DNA of 64,000 nucleotides, taken from Endozoicomonas montiporae CL-33 (GTDB lineage Bacteria; Pseudomonadota; Gammaproteobacteria; Pseudomonadales; Endozoicomonadaceae). This document shows, piece by piece, positions 1 to 11,511 of the stretch. A program made the translations under genes and the position numbers. Positions within the stretch are counted from its first letter, which is position 1. Every line of letters begins with the position of its first letter. A model generated the notes under the pieces. It saw only the letters and a list, made by a program, of their open reading frames with translations. It ran no database searches and was not told the origin of the DNA. The DNA is taken from assembly GCF_001583435.1 (NCBI RefSeq), contig NZ_CP013251.1, forward strand, positions 187,501 through 251,500, written 5' to 3'.

Positions 1-2776
<2,776 letters not shown>

Positions 2777-2939
2777 TATAACGCCAAAGCGATTTGGTGC
2801 CATGCACTAGAGAGTGTAAGAGCAAGAACAAAGCTTATTTTACTGACAACGTTCCAGACGTTGTTCAGCATTTCCTCCATCCTTGGAGGTCAGATTTTGG
2901 ATTCCGGAAGCTAGCTGAACAGCTAACTTCAACCAGTTT

Positions 2940-3058
2940 TGCCTGGTGACCATAGAGCGTTGGAACCACCCGATCCCATCCCGAACTCGGAAGTGAAACG
3001 ATGCATCGCCGATGGTAGTGTGGGGATTCCCCATGTGAGAGTAGGTCATCGCCAGGCA
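2940..3058 (+). rRNA. rrf: 5S ribosomal RNA
   Basis: Complete 5S rRNA of about 119 nt. The ends TGCCTGG and CCAGGCA pair to form helix I, and the conserved internal blocks CCGAACTCGGAAGTGAAACG and GATGGTAGTGTGGGG are present. It is the last gene of the rRNA operon; no tRNA follows it before the terminator. Confidence 0.97.
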
Positions 3059-3069
3059 CTAATTAGAGA

Positions 3070-3099
3070 AGCCCGATAGAGAAATCTGTCGGGCTTTTT
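3070..3099 (+). terminator. Rho-independent terminator of the rRNA operon
   Basis: An 11-bp stem (AGCCCGATAGA paired with TCTGTCGGGCT, one G-U pair) closed by a GAAA tetraloop and followed directly by a T run. It sits 11 nt after the 5S gene. Confidence 0.93.
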
Positions 3100-3197
3100 G
3101 CTGTGTGCGGAAAAAGAAGCAGAATATAGAAAGTAGCTAACGCTTAATTGATTTATTAAGGTGGGTGAAACACTATGAACTCTCTAATTTAACGTTT

Positions 3198-3542
3198 TTA
3201 CAAACGCTGAACTTGAATGTGTTGGATTTTCCCATTAAAAATAACCACATCTTCCAAGCCTGAGTACTCGATTACTTCGCCCGTCTTAGCTTTACCCTTA
3301 AAATTAAACTCAAAATGAATGATTCCGGGTTTGATTTCAGAGACATTATTTACTGTCCATTCAAGAGCTGTAAATTGTCCATGATAAGTCTTTTGCATAG
3401 GCATGATGTTATCAACACCCAAAAAGAGTTCACCTGTTCCTGATCTGAATGTAGAGCTGTCATCAAACAGTTTTTTGATTTCCCCAAAGTTACTTTCATT
3501 CGATAGTTGGAAGTAAAGGTTCGCCATTTCCAAAGGGGTCAT
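3198..3542 (-). CDS. SnoaL/NTF2-like small protein
   Basis: 114-residue protein with the pattern of the NTF2/SnoaL cone fold: an N-terminal helical part (MTPLEMANLYFQLSNE), a short conserved Phe/Gly segment, then three long amphipathic strands ending in a segment of the type 'EYSGLEDVVIFNGKIQHIQ'. Proteins of this fold are small-molecule isomerases, hydrolases or uncharacterised binding proteins; nothing here fixes a substrate. No signal peptide. A GAGAGG ribosome site lies just upstream of the ATG. It stands alone between the rRNA operon and a divergent oxidoreductase gene, with about 95 bp of shared promoter space. Confidence 0.7.
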   Translation of the reverse strand: MTPLEMANLYFQLSNESNFGEIKKLFDDSSTFRSGTGELFLGVDNIMPMQKTYHGQFTALEWTVNNVSEIKPGIIHFEFNFKGKAKTGEVIEYSGLEDVVIFNGKIQHIQVQRL

Positions 3543-3637
3543 TATCTGTAAATCCTCTCATTTTTACTCAGCAAATTTGTATTATAGATTTGTTCTGTCA
3601 TATAAATTACGCCATCTTGAAACAATAAGAGGTAGTC

Positions 3638-4291
3638 ATGGCAAAAACAGCAGTTGTTGTTGGTGCAACAGGTTTGGTGGGAGAAGAGCTGGTTAAACAG
3701 CTGATTCGAAGTGATGGCTTTGACAAGGTGGTAACCGTGACCCGAAGGTCTCTAGATATAGAGTCAGATAAACATCAGAATCACATCATCAATTTTGAAC
3801 AGTTGGATCAACACGCAGATTTGATCAAAGGTGATATGCTGTTTTCTTGTCTTGGAACAACCAGAAAACAGGCAGGTTCCATTGCAGCTCAACGACGCAT
3901 AGATTACGACTATCAGTTGCAGATTGCACAACTAGCTGCTAAAAATAATGTTTCACACTATTTGCTGGTCAGTTCCAGTGGCGCAAATGCCAAGAGTTCC
4001 GCTGCATACATGAAAATGAAAGGCGAGTTGGAAGAACAGGTTAAACAACTCCCCTTTAAACGAGTCAGTATTTTTCAACCTTCTCTTCTGACGGGTAAAC
4101 GTAAAGAAACAAGAACCGGAGAAGGCATTGCAGCTTACATCATGCCGGTTTTATGTAAACTGACTTTTCTGCGTAAATATCGACCGATTACGGGTAAACA
4201 GGTTGCCAGCAAAATGCTGGAAGTGTCTCTTTCCAAAGGAAAAACACTGGAATATTTTGTTTTGGATGATGTTTTTCCCAAAACACCCTGA
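3638..4291 (+). CDS. NAD(P)-binding Rossmann protein, HTATIP2-like atypical SDR
   Basis: 217-residue protein with an N-terminal dinucleotide-binding loop GATGLVG at residues 9-15 and an Arg pair after strand 2 (TRRS), suggesting NADP preference. The segment SSSGANAKSSAAYMKMKGELE has the Ser and the YxxxK (YMKMK) pattern seen in HTATIP2/CC3-like oxidoreductases, and 'FQPSLLTGKR' is typical of the same group. The substrate is unknown. AGAGGT precedes the ATG at a good distance. The next gene starts about 110 bp downstream on the same strand. Confidence 0.8.
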   Translation: MAKTAVVVGATGLVGEELVKQLIRSDGFDKVVTVTRRSLDIESDKHQNHIINFEQLDQHADLIKGDMLFSCLGTTRKQAGSIAAQRRIDYDYQLQIAQLAAKNNVSHYLLVSSSGANAKSSAAYMKMKGELEEQVKQLPFKRVSIFQPSLLTGKRKETRTGEGIAAYIMPVLCKLTFLRKYRPITGKQVASKMLEVSLSKGKTLEYFVLDDVFPKTP

Positions 4292-4402
4292 ACGTTCAAT
4301 GGCTTGGAAAACCGGCGGCTGGCAAGGGTTTATGCTCCTTGGTTTCTAACAGCTTGTTGTATATAGTCCGCAGCCTTAGCTGTAAGCGGAATGTAAAACG
4401 AT

Positions 4403-5635
4403 ATGCCTCAATCAAAAGCTCTGTTGTCTGAATACGATGTCATCATTATTGGCGCGGGTGCGTCCGGTTTGATGTGCGCCCTGACGGCAGGCAAACGAGG
4501 CCGAAATGTGCTGGTTCTGGATCATGCCAACAAGATTGGCAAGAAGATCATTATCTCTGGCGGTGGGCGTTGTAACTTTACCAATATGTACACAGAGCCT
4601 GCCAATTACCTTTCCGGAAATGCACATTTCTGTAAATCCGCCCTCTCCCGTTACACGCAGTGGGATTTTCAGGCACTTGTGGATAAGTACCAGGTTGCCT
4701 GGCATGAAAAGACTCTGGGCCAGTTATTTTGTGATGATCGCTCACAGCAGATTGTTGATTTACTGGTCAGCGAGTGCCGCGATGCTGGTGTGACTATTCG
4801 CACGAAAACCAAAATTGAACAGATTAAATGCCAACAGCATGGCGAAGCACCTGTTTACCAATTAAATACGACACTGAGCGAATTTGTCTGCCAGTCACTG
4901 GTCATAGCAACAGGCGGTCTTTCTTTTCCCACCATGGGAGCAACCGGCTTTGGCTATGAAGTGGCTGAACGGTTTGGACATGAGCTGATTCCTGTGCGCC
5001 CTGCCCTCGTGCCTTTCACCATGCCAAAAAAATGGCTGGATCACTTTGCTGAACTGTCCGGTGTCAGTGCTGAAGTGATTGCCAGTTGTAATGGACAGTC
5101 TTTCCGTGAAAATCTGTTGATTACCCATCGTGGCGTCAGCGGGCCAGCTATTCTTCAAGTGTCTTCTTACTGGAATGAAGGCGACAAGGTTTCAATAAAC
5201 TGGTTACCGGGTATGGCTATTTATGACTGGTTAAAGGAATCACAGGAACAACGACCTAGGGCTGCAACCTACACTATTATTTCTCAACATATGACTAAAC
5301 GACTGGCTCAGGCTTTATGTCAGCATGGGAAGCTGCGACTGATGACTGAAAGTGGTCATAAGACAATGAATCACTACAGTCACGCTGAACTGGAACAGCT
5401 GGCAGAGGCTTTGGAAGAGTGGGAACTAATCCCGAGTGGCACCGAAGGGTATAAAAAAGCCGAAGTGACCTTAGGTGGAGTATCAACCGATAAAGTCTCT
5501 TCCAAAACCTTTGAAAGCCGGCTTCAGTCAAATCTGTTTTTTATCGGTGAAGTGTTGGATGTGACAGGCCATCTGGGTGGTTTTAATTTTCAGTGGGCCT
5601 GGGCGTCCGGACATTGTGCCGGGCAGTATGTCTGA
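4403..5635 (+). CDS. FAD/NAD(P)-dependent oxidoreductase, HI0933/YhiN family
   Basis: 410-residue flavoprotein of the HI0933/BaiN family. The FAD-binding GxGxxG (GAGASG) is at residues 17-22, a second conserved motif SGGGRCNFTN at residues 52-61, and the C-terminal FAD contact region GEVLDVTGHLGGFNFQWAWASG is intact. Length and order are normal for the family. Family members are predicted soluble oxidoreductases of uncertain substrate. The gene ends just before a convergent terminator shared with the carrier gene on the other strand. Confidence 0.88.
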   Translation: MPQSKALLSEYDVIIIGAGASGLMCALTAGKRGRNVLVLDHANKIGKKIIISGGGRCNFTNMYTEPANYLSGNAHFCKSALSRYTQWDFQALVDKYQVAWHEKTLGQLFCDDRSQQIVDLLVSECRDAGVTIRTKTKIEQIKCQQHGEAPVYQLNTTLSEFVCQSLVIATGGLSFPTMGATGFGYEVAERFGHELIPVRPALVPFTMPKKWLDHFAELSGVSAEVIASCNGQSFRENLLITHRGVSGPAILQVSSYWNEGDKVSINWLPGMAIYDWLKESQEQRPRAATYTIISQHMTKRLAQALCQHGKLRLMTESGHKTMNHYSHAELEQLAEALEEWELIPSGTEGYKKAEVTLGGVSTDKVSSKTFESRLQSNLFFIGEVLDVTGHLGGFNFQWAWASGHCAGQYV

Positions 5636-5648
5636 GAGAGTATTAAAA

Positions 5649-5668
5649 GCCGGGCTAAAGAGCCCGGC
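5649..5668. terminator. Convergent terminator between YhiN-like gene and NhaC-family gene
   Basis: Perfect 8-bp stem GCCGGGCT / AGCCCGGC with an AAAG loop. On the minus strand it is followed by TTTTAATA, so it best serves the minus-strand carrier gene; on the plus strand it lies 13 nt after the oxidoreductase stop. Confidence 0.85.
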
Positions 5669-5692
5669 CATCTTAACTTGAGAAAGGCGACA

Positions 5693-7279
5693 TCAAGCCG
5701 ACTGTGGCTGCTGACTTGTGCTCCGACGAGTCAGTACGGCAACGGTCAATGCCAGAAGCACCAGTCCGCACAGTAATCCGGCAATAATAGAACCTGTCAC
5801 ACCCAGTGCCAGGTAACTGGCGATGGCAATCACAGCGGCAATCACAGCGTAGGGCAGCTGGGTTGCCACGTGATCGATGTGGTGGCAGCCAGAACCTGTA
5901 GACGACAAGATTGTAGTATCAGAGATCGGTGAACAATGATCACCGAATACACCTCCGGCCAATACGGCAGCCATACTTGGCAGCATCAGGCTGGCGTCCA
6001 GAGCGCCTGCAAGGTTTGCCGCAATGGGCAGCATAATGGCAAAGGTGCCGTAGCTGGTACCGGTTGACAGAGCAGCAAAGGCACTCAGTACAAAAATCAG
6101 AGCAGGTACAACAGCAACTGGCAGGTTGCCTTCAGCCAGACTTGCCAGATAGCTACCCGTTCCCATGTCAGAGATAACACCGGCAATAGTCCAGGCCATC
6201 AATAGAATATAAACGGCAGGCATCATGGACTTTATGCCGGTGCGAATCGCCAGCAGCAGATCAGAACCGGTAACGCCCTGAGCAGCAAACCAGATGGTGG
6301 ATACGATAGCTGTCGTCAGTCCAGCTGCAAACATGGACCAGGAGCCCGCAGCATTTTCCAGTGCACCAATCAACGAGAAGCTTTGACCATCAGCGGCCAG
6401 TGCGTCACCACCAGAATAAAGCATCAGGCCGACAACCAGCGCAATCAACATTGTTAATGGTGCAATCAGGTTCGCAACCCGACCATTTTCCAATTCTGGC
6501 AGACCAACTTCTTCGCCGGCAGGCAGACCTTTGCCCGGGTTCCAGAGTTGCCCCTGTGCTGCCCGTTGTTCTGCAGCAGCCATTGGTCCGATATCCAGAT
6601 TAAAGACGACTACACACAACAGCAGCAGTAAGGCAAAGATGGCATAAAAGTTCATTGGAATCATCTGAACGAATACGCTGAGCGCGCTGCTACCGTCCAA
6701 TCCGTGAATAGCAATAATGCCTACCAGCAGAGAGATGATGTACGCACCCCAAGTGGAAATCGGGGATACCACACACACAGGCGCAGATGTGGAATCAATG
6801 CAGTAAGCCAGCTTTTCACGGGAAACGCCGTACTGATCAGTGACAGGGCGGGCAACATTGCCGACCAGCAGAGCATTGAAGTAATCGTCGATAAAGATCA
6901 CTGCGCCCAGCATGATGGTTACCAGCTTGGCATCACGACCATTTTGAATTCGCTTTCGTGCCCAGTGACCAAACGCCCGGGTGCCACCCGAAACAGACAC
7001 CAGAGCCATCAAGACACCCACAGTTAGCAGAAAGCCAATGGTGTAAAGGTTCCAGGTTTCCAGTGCGCCATCGGACCAGACCAGTGCGGTGACACGGCTG
7101 AAGGTGTCAGACACCGTGGCGCTGAGGGAGAAATCAGATAACAGAAGAATACCGCTCAGAATACCAAGGCCCAGAGAAAGCAACACCTTACGTGTCACTA
7201 TGGCCAATGTAATCGCCAACACTGGCGGTAGCAGAGAAAGCGCTGAATCAGCGTAGTTTATATAAGTATCAAGAGCCAT
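5693..7279 (-). CDS. NhaC-family carrier, probable lysine transporter
   Basis: 528-residue inner-membrane protein with about 12 hydrophobic segments and the NhaC signature in the C-terminal half (GVFGDHCSPISDTTILSSTG, then GCHHIDHVATQLPYA). By sequence it would be called a Na+/H+ antiporter. However, its 5' leader is a lysine riboswitch (separate entry), and NhaC-type carriers under lysine riboswitches have been predicted to be lysine transporters ('LysW' type). I infer lysine uptake, probably cation-coupled; the sequence alone does not prove it. The ATG is preceded by AAAGAAG. It is the only gene in its transcription unit and ends at the convergent terminator. Confidence 0.85.
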   Translation of the reverse strand: MALDTYINYADSALSLLPPVLAITLAIVTRKVLLSLGLGILSGILLLSDFSLSATVSDTFSRVTALVWSDGALETWNLYTIGFLLTVGVLMALVSVSGGTRAFGHWARKRIQNGRDAKLVTIMLGAVIFIDDYFNALLVGNVARPVTDQYGVSREKLAYCIDSTSAPVCVVSPISTWGAYIISLLVGIIAIHGLDGSSALSVFVQMIPMNFYAIFALLLLLCVVVFNLDIGPMAAAEQRAAQGQLWNPGKGLPAGEEVGLPELENGRVANLIAPLTMLIALVVGLMLYSGGDALAADGQSFSLIGALENAAGSWSMFAAGLTTAIVSTIWFAAQGVTGSDLLLAIRTGIKSMMPAVYILLMAWTIAGVISDMGTGSYLASLAEGNLPVAVVPALIFVLSAFAALSTGTSYGTFAIMLPIAANLAGALDASLMLPSMAAVLAGGVFGDHCSPISDTTILSSTGSGCHHIDHVATQLPYAVIAAVIAIASYLALGVTGSIIAGLLCGLVLLALTVAVLTRRSTSQQPQSA

Positions 7280-7377
7280 CGAATACTTCTTTAGTTTTTT
7301 GTACGATGGAGGCTGCTGCCGCAGGACAGGTTAAAACCTGACTGGGGTATACACGCAAATAGTTGTATACCATCCTT

Positions 7378-7566
7378 CAGTAGCGCTCCATAGTAAATTT
7401 CAATGTCTGCCTTCCTGGCGGAGTTACTATGGCAGTGTTGTACCTGTTTAATACAACCCCAGCACAATGGGATGACGCCCAGTGCACTTCGGCATCGAAT
7501 CCTTTCACTCAACGTCATTGGCTGTCTACCTCGACTGAGTTACTGATAGGCGATGCGCCTCTACAT
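7378..7566 (-). promoter_or_regulatory. Lysine riboswitch (L-box) in the leader of the NhaC-family gene
   Basis: Read on the minus strand, this leader has the conserved lysine-aptamer elements in order: AGAGGCGCA, AGTAAC, GAAAGG, GCCGAAG, a GGGTTGTATTA...CAACACTG stem region and the terminal TTACTATGGAGCGCTACTG. The P1 ends GTAG and CTAC pair. The E. coli lysC leader has the same blocks in the same order. Between the aptamer and the start codon there are small hairpins (GGTATAC/GTATACC, CAGGTT/AACCTG) but no clear stem followed by a T run, so control may be translational. The overlapping 75-codon ORF here is not a gene. Confidence 0.92.
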
Positions 7567-7722
7567 GTCGCAATATACGACGATGGAAAATGCTAGATGA
7601 ATTCTGTCTAACAAGTCAAGAAATAACGTTTCAGGCTGTCTTATATAATCTGTTTATGTAATGGAGAAAGGACAGGTTGACGATAGACTAATTCAGCCCG
7701 TGACACTAATAAAGAGAATAAT

Positions 7723-9063
7723 ATGTCGCAGAATTCATACTCTAACCCTTACCGCTACTATGTACTGGCAGTGTTGTTTATCGCCTATGTTTTCAACTTC
7801 GTTGATCGTCAGGTTATGACCATTCTCATTGAGCCTATCAAGAATGAGTTTGGTGCTTCTGATACCCAGATGGGATTGTTGTCGGGTTTTGCGTTTGCCA
7901 TTTTCTATGCATCGCTGGGTGTGCCGGTTGCCCGTTTGGCAGATAAATGGTCAAGACGTAATGTGCTGACGATCTCTATTACTCTCTGGAGTGCTATTAC
8001 GGCTTTATGTGGTATGGCGGCTAATTTCTGGCAGATGGCCCTGCTCAGAATTGGTGTCGGAGTGGGCAAAGCTGGCGGTACTCCGCCTTCACAGTCATTG
8101 TTGTCGGATTATTTTCCACAGGAAAAACGTTCACTGGCGCTGGGTATTTACTCTGCGGCTCCCCATGTCGGTGTTCTGGTCGGTTTGTTTGGTGGAGCCA
8201 TGATTGCCGATGCTTATGGCTGGCGTGTGGTATTCGTTGTATTTGGTTTGCCGGGATTGTTGCTGGCACCCATCTTATATTTTACCGTTCGAGAGCCGGT
8301 TCGTGACATCAAACCTCAGCCTGATGCAAAAGACTCACTCTGGGGAACCGTGAAGCAGCTTTATAAAATGCCAACCTTCAGCTATATCAGTCTGGCCATT
8401 GGTGTAACGGCTATTTCGGCTTTTGGTCTTGGTGCCTGGGCGCCCAGTTTTCTGATTCGTATACACGGCATCAGCATTGTAGAAGCAGGGTTATACCTAG
8501 GCCTTGTCGGAGCTTTTTGTGGAGGCATCGGTGCCGTATTGGGTGGCTACATCTGTGACCGGATGGCTGCCAGAAACCCTGTGTGGCAGTTGAGGTTTCC
8601 GGCTATCAGTATTCTGTTGTCGTTGCCTTTCCTGATGGGTTTTATTCTCTGGCCGGAAACCGACACCGTAGCCATTCTGGGTAAAAATGTTCCGGTGGCC
8701 ATCCTGTTTATGATGTGTTCCACCCTGTTGGCAGGTTTCTGGGTTGGACCAACTTATGCGGCGGCACAGAACCTGACCCCTCCTGAATGTCGGGCGCAGG
8801 CTTCAGCGTTATTACTGCTTGCTTTTAACCTTCTGGGTATGGGGTTTGGCCCTTTCCTGATTGGTGTATTGAGTGATGCTTTCGTTGATACTTATGGCGC
8901 AGAGTCAATTCGTTACGCTCTGGCCTGGAGTCTGGTGACAGTGGTGTTGGGAGCGTTCTTTTTCTGGAAAGGCAGTGGACATTACCGGCAAGCAATGGAA
9001 GGCAGAGAACAAGAAGAAGACTACCCTGCTGAACTCGGAAACAGCACAGAATCGACAGCCTGA
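7723..9063 (+). CDS. MFS transporter, spinster-like
   Basis: 446-residue 12-helix major facilitator protein. The N-terminal helix FNFVDRQVMTILIEPIKNEFG and the loop 2-3 motif VARLADKWSRRNVL match the 'spinster' MFS group, which carries lipids or organic acids in various hosts. The second half repeats the fold, with GGYICDRMAARNP as the equivalent loop. The C-terminal tail is acidic (EGREQEEDYPAEL). The substrate cannot be told. It is divergent from the riboswitch-controlled carrier, with about 150 bp between the aptamer and its ATG. Confidence 0.85.
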   Translation: MSQNSYSNPYRYYVLAVLFIAYVFNFVDRQVMTILIEPIKNEFGASDTQMGLLSGFAFAIFYASLGVPVARLADKWSRRNVLTISITLWSAITALCGMAANFWQMALLRIGVGVGKAGGTPPSQSLLSDYFPQEKRSLALGIYSAAPHVGVLVGLFGGAMIADAYGWRVVFVVFGLPGLLLAPILYFTVREPVRDIKPQPDAKDSLWGTVKQLYKMPTFSYISLAIGVTAISAFGLGAWAPSFLIRIHGISIVEAGLYLGLVGAFCGGIGAVLGGYICDRMAARNPVWQLRFPAISILLSLPFLMGFILWPETDTVAILGKNVPVAILFMMCSTLLAGFWVGPTYAAAQNLTPPECRAQASALLLLAFNLLGMGFGPFLIGVLSDAFVDTYGAESIRYALAWSLVTVVLGAFFFWKGSGHYRQAMEGREQEEDYPAELGNSTESTA

Positions 9064-9142
9064 TTTTAAATTGGCCTGCGTATGCTTCAGACGTTAACCT
9101 TGGGGCAGTTAATTTGCTGTTTTAGTCCCAAGGAATTTCATT

Positions 9143-9493
9143 GTGAAGTTTGTAAACCGTTGTGTCGTTAACCTCAAACCAGCCCAACCCTTTATCGACT
9201 GGGCTAAGTCACTTGGCGCTGATTTGCCTGAAGACTGGTCTCTGGAAGGGGGCGCTTATCTTCTGGATGAACAGGATACCGAGGAAGACCTGAACATCAT
9301 TATTGATCAGCACGCCCGCGATATGATGGAGAATGAGCTGTCGGCATGGGAAGAAGACACTGCACGCTGGCCGAAGGAGCGCAATGCGGAGCAGCTGCGT
9401 CGCTGGTTTCAGGTGCATATAGCGGTAGCGGGTTTCGATCTGGGCAGAGAAGACCTGATGCGTGCCGATCTGGCTGACCTTGAAGTCATGTGA
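9143..9493 (+). CDS. Conserved hypothetical acidic protein
   Basis: 116-residue soluble protein that I do not recognise. It is strongly acidic, with several Trp residues (WAKSLG, EDWSLEGG, WEEDTARWPKE, RRWFQVH) and no signal peptide or membrane segment. An AAGGAA site precedes the start. It is followed after 42 bp by a lipoprotein gene on the same strand, so the two may share a transcript. Confidence 0.6.
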   Translation: MKFVNRCVVNLKPAQPFIDWAKSLGADLPEDWSLEGGAYLLDEQDTEEDLNIIIDQHARDMMENELSAWEEDTARWPKERNAEQLRRWFQVHIAVAGFDLGREDLMRADLADLEVM

Positions 9494-9535
9494 GTCTCCG
9501 AAAATTAAACGACTTGGTATAAGAAGGTGTATAGA

Positions 9536-9913
9536 ATGCTGAAACGGATTACGGTTCTGTCGTTACTGTTTCTTATGGCGGGTTGTCAGATGCTGGAAAA
9601 GCAGCAGGCAAAATTTCCTTTGTCCATTGTTGTCAGTGCTTCTCCGTCGGGTGATGTCAAAGTGGAAAGTTACTATCCGGATGGTTCTAAAGTCATGGCT
9701 GGTCGCGTTGTGGTTAAAACCGTGAATGACCGGAAGGTAGCCGATCAAATGATCGGCGAAGATGGCTCAGTACGCTTTTTCTATTCCGTACAGAACATTC
9801 AGCTGCTTATTCAGGTTCAGTCTGAAGAGGGTTTGCGCGGAAGGAGAACGCTGAACATTGGTCAGGCGTTCCCCGGATTGGGCAGTCAGGGCGGTTTCGT
9901 TCCTGGCTATTAA
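9536..9913 (+). CDS. Small outer-membrane-type lipoprotein, unknown function
   Basis: About 125 residues from the ATG at 9536. A GTG three codons earlier is open, but AAGAAGG lies 8 nt before the ATG and decides the start. The N-terminus is a lipoprotein signal: basic start MLKR, hydrophobic stretch and lipobox LMAGC. Residue +2 after the Cys is Gln, so sorting to the outer membrane is likely. The mature part is a compact beta-rich domain (VESYYPDGSKVMAGRVVVK). No family recognised. Confidence 0.72.
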   Translation: MLKRITVLSLLFLMAGCQMLEKQQAKFPLSIVVSASPSGDVKVESYYPDGSKVMAGRVVVKTVNDRKVADQMIGEDGSVRFFYSVQNIQLLIQVQSEEGLRGRRTLNIGQAFPGLGSQGGFVPGY

Positions 9914-9943
9914 AAAGTTATTAGAAAGAAAGTCATTAGGACG

Positions 9944-10414
9944 TCACCAAAGAGCCAGTTCCAGTCTTGGTCCTATCTCCCTGAACCCCTGTCGTTTGTA
10001 GAATGACAGGGTTCTTGCCCACTTGGGTTGCTCAGGGGAACCGACTTCCAGAAACGGCCAGCCTTTGCTTTTAGCGAAGTCTCTGGCCGCATCAATCAGC
10101 ATTGCGCCCACTCCGGCAGAACGATGCTCCGGTTCAATGTACATTTCCATAATTTCACCGAAATGGCCGCCCGCATAAAGCGCTGCACACTCGCTGAGCG
10201 TCATTACTCCCACGGTTTCACCGGTGTGATCCTTAGCCAACAGTGCCCAGAAGCCTGATCCGGAAAGCAGTGTTTCGGCAGCGTTGATAAATGCCTGCTT
10301 ATCCAGCCCTCCGGTGTTGCCTTCCCAGAGCTCTGATTCCATGCTGAAAGCCATGGTTCCGACCTTCTCAGCCTCTGTGCCGGAGGCTTTGCAAACGGTG
10401 TATAACGTTGACAT
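9944..10414 (-). CDS. GNAT-family N-acetyltransferase
   Basis: 156 residues from the ATG at 10414; a TTG ten codons upstream also opens the frame but has no ribosome site. The GNAT core is clear: strand-helix region VMTLSECAALYAGG, then motif A EMYIEPEHRSAGVGAMLIDAARDFAKSKG with the acetyl-CoA loop RSAGVG, and the C-terminal FYKRQGFRE. The acceptor is unknown. Stand-alone gene, tail to tail with the lipoprotein gene and divergent from truC. Confidence 0.8.
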   Translation of the reverse strand: MSTLYTVCKASGTEAEKVGTMAFSMESELWEGNTGGLDKQAFINAAETLLSGSGFWALLAKDHTGETVGVMTLSECAALYAGGHFGEIMEMYIEPEHRSAGVGAMLIDAARDFAKSKGWPFLEVGSPEQPKWARTLSFYKRQGFREIGPRLELALW

Positions 10415-10502
10415 GACAAATTGCTGTTGCTGATAAATCGCCAAGTTTATCAGAGATTCGCTTGCTGATCGGGTCGCAAATACGTAACGTGCGCCCCTTT
10501 GA

Positions 10503-11321
10503 ATGAGTAACGAATGTCCGGCAATGATGAATGAAGGCGTAACAAAGGCAGTATCTGAAAAAACCTATGAACCTCTGGAAATCCTTTATCAGGATGATGA
10601 ACTGGTTGCTGTGAATAAGCCTTCCGGGTTGCTGGTGCACCGATCCATGATTGATCGGCATGAAACCCGTTTTGCCCTGCAGGAAGTCAGGAATCAGATC
10701 GGGCAACGGGTTTACCCATTGCATCGGCTGGATAAACCGACATCCGGTGTTTTACTGTTTGCCCTGTCTTCCGAAATAGCCAGACAGATGGGACAGCAGT
10801 TTGAATCAAACCGTGTGAGTAAGAAATATCTTACGGTTGTGCGTGGTTATGCGCCGGAGTACGGCACGGTTGAACATGCCCTGAAAGAAGAGCTGGATAA
10901 AATGACGGATCGTAAAGCGCGTACAGACAAACCGGCTCAGGAAGCCATCACCGAATTCACTCGTCTGGCGACGGTTGAAATACCCGTGGCGATCGATCGT
11001 TATCCACAAAGTCGTTACTCATTGGTTGAATGCCGGCCCCGAACCGGGCGCAAGCATCAGATTCGTCGTCACATGAAGCACATTGCCCACCCGATTATAG
11101 GGGATGCAAAACACGGTAAAGGCAATCATAACCGTTACTTTGCAACGCACTTTGGTGCAGACCGGCTGCTGCTGGCCTGTGTTGAAATGGAGGTCAGACA
11201 CCCTGTCAGTGGCAAAAAACTGTTGTTAAAGGCATCGCTGGATAAACGTTTTTCTGATCTGGTGGTGCGCTTTGGCTGGGCTCAAAACGTGGTTGAATAT
11301 TTACACACGAAAACACCATAG
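10503..11321 (+). CDS. truC: tRNA pseudouridine(65) synthase TruC
   Basis: 272-residue RluA-family pseudouridine synthase closest to TruC, which modifies U65 in tRNA. The catalytic motif HRLDKPTSGVLLFALS carries the essential Asp, preceded by the TruC-like start of the core EILYQDDELVAVNKPSGLLVHRS. The C-terminal half keeps TGRKHQIRRHMKHIAHPIIGD. Compared with E. coli TruC there are about 25 extra N-terminal residues, so one of the ATGs at 10524 or 10527 may be the true start. Confidence 0.9.
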   Translation: MSNECPAMMNEGVTKAVSEKTYEPLEILYQDDELVAVNKPSGLLVHRSMIDRHETRFALQEVRNQIGQRVYPLHRLDKPTSGVLLFALSSEIARQMGQQFESNRVSKKYLTVVRGYAPEYGTVEHALKEELDKMTDRKARTDKPAQEAITEFTRLATVEIPVAIDRYPQSRYSLVECRPRTGRKHQIRRHMKHIAHPIIGDAKHGKGNHNRYFATHFGADRLLLACVEMEVRHPVSGKKLLLKASLDKRFSDLVVRFGWAQNVVEYLHTKTP

Positions 11322-11440
11322 AAACTAAATTACCTTTTTAATACACAATTTCGCTGTTTTCTATTCTTGTTCTGGAGCTTATTGAATTTATTGGTTATTA
11401 TTGAGTTTCTGATCTATTTTTTAAGATCGTTAAACGATAA

Positions 11441-11485
11441 TTATCCGTTATGCTCATATTATCCGTTATGCACAGTCCGTTATGC
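11441..11485 (+). repeat. Three direct repeats upstream of the fic gene
   Basis: TTATCCGTTATGC occurs exactly at 11441-11453 and 11459-11471, with a shorter copy CCGTTATGC at 11477-11485. The starts are 18 bp apart. Just before them, ATCGT-TAA-ACGAT at 11426-11438 is a perfect inverted repeat. The cluster ends 26 bp before the fic start, so it may be an operator array; this is inference. Confidence 0.55.
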
Positions 11486-11511
11486 ACAAAGAGTGCTACT
11501 GAGTTCGATGT

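Noticed and set aside
7291..7518. 75-codon minus-strand ORF before the NhaC-family gene
   Set aside because: It coincides with the lysine riboswitch; the base conservation is explained by RNA structure.
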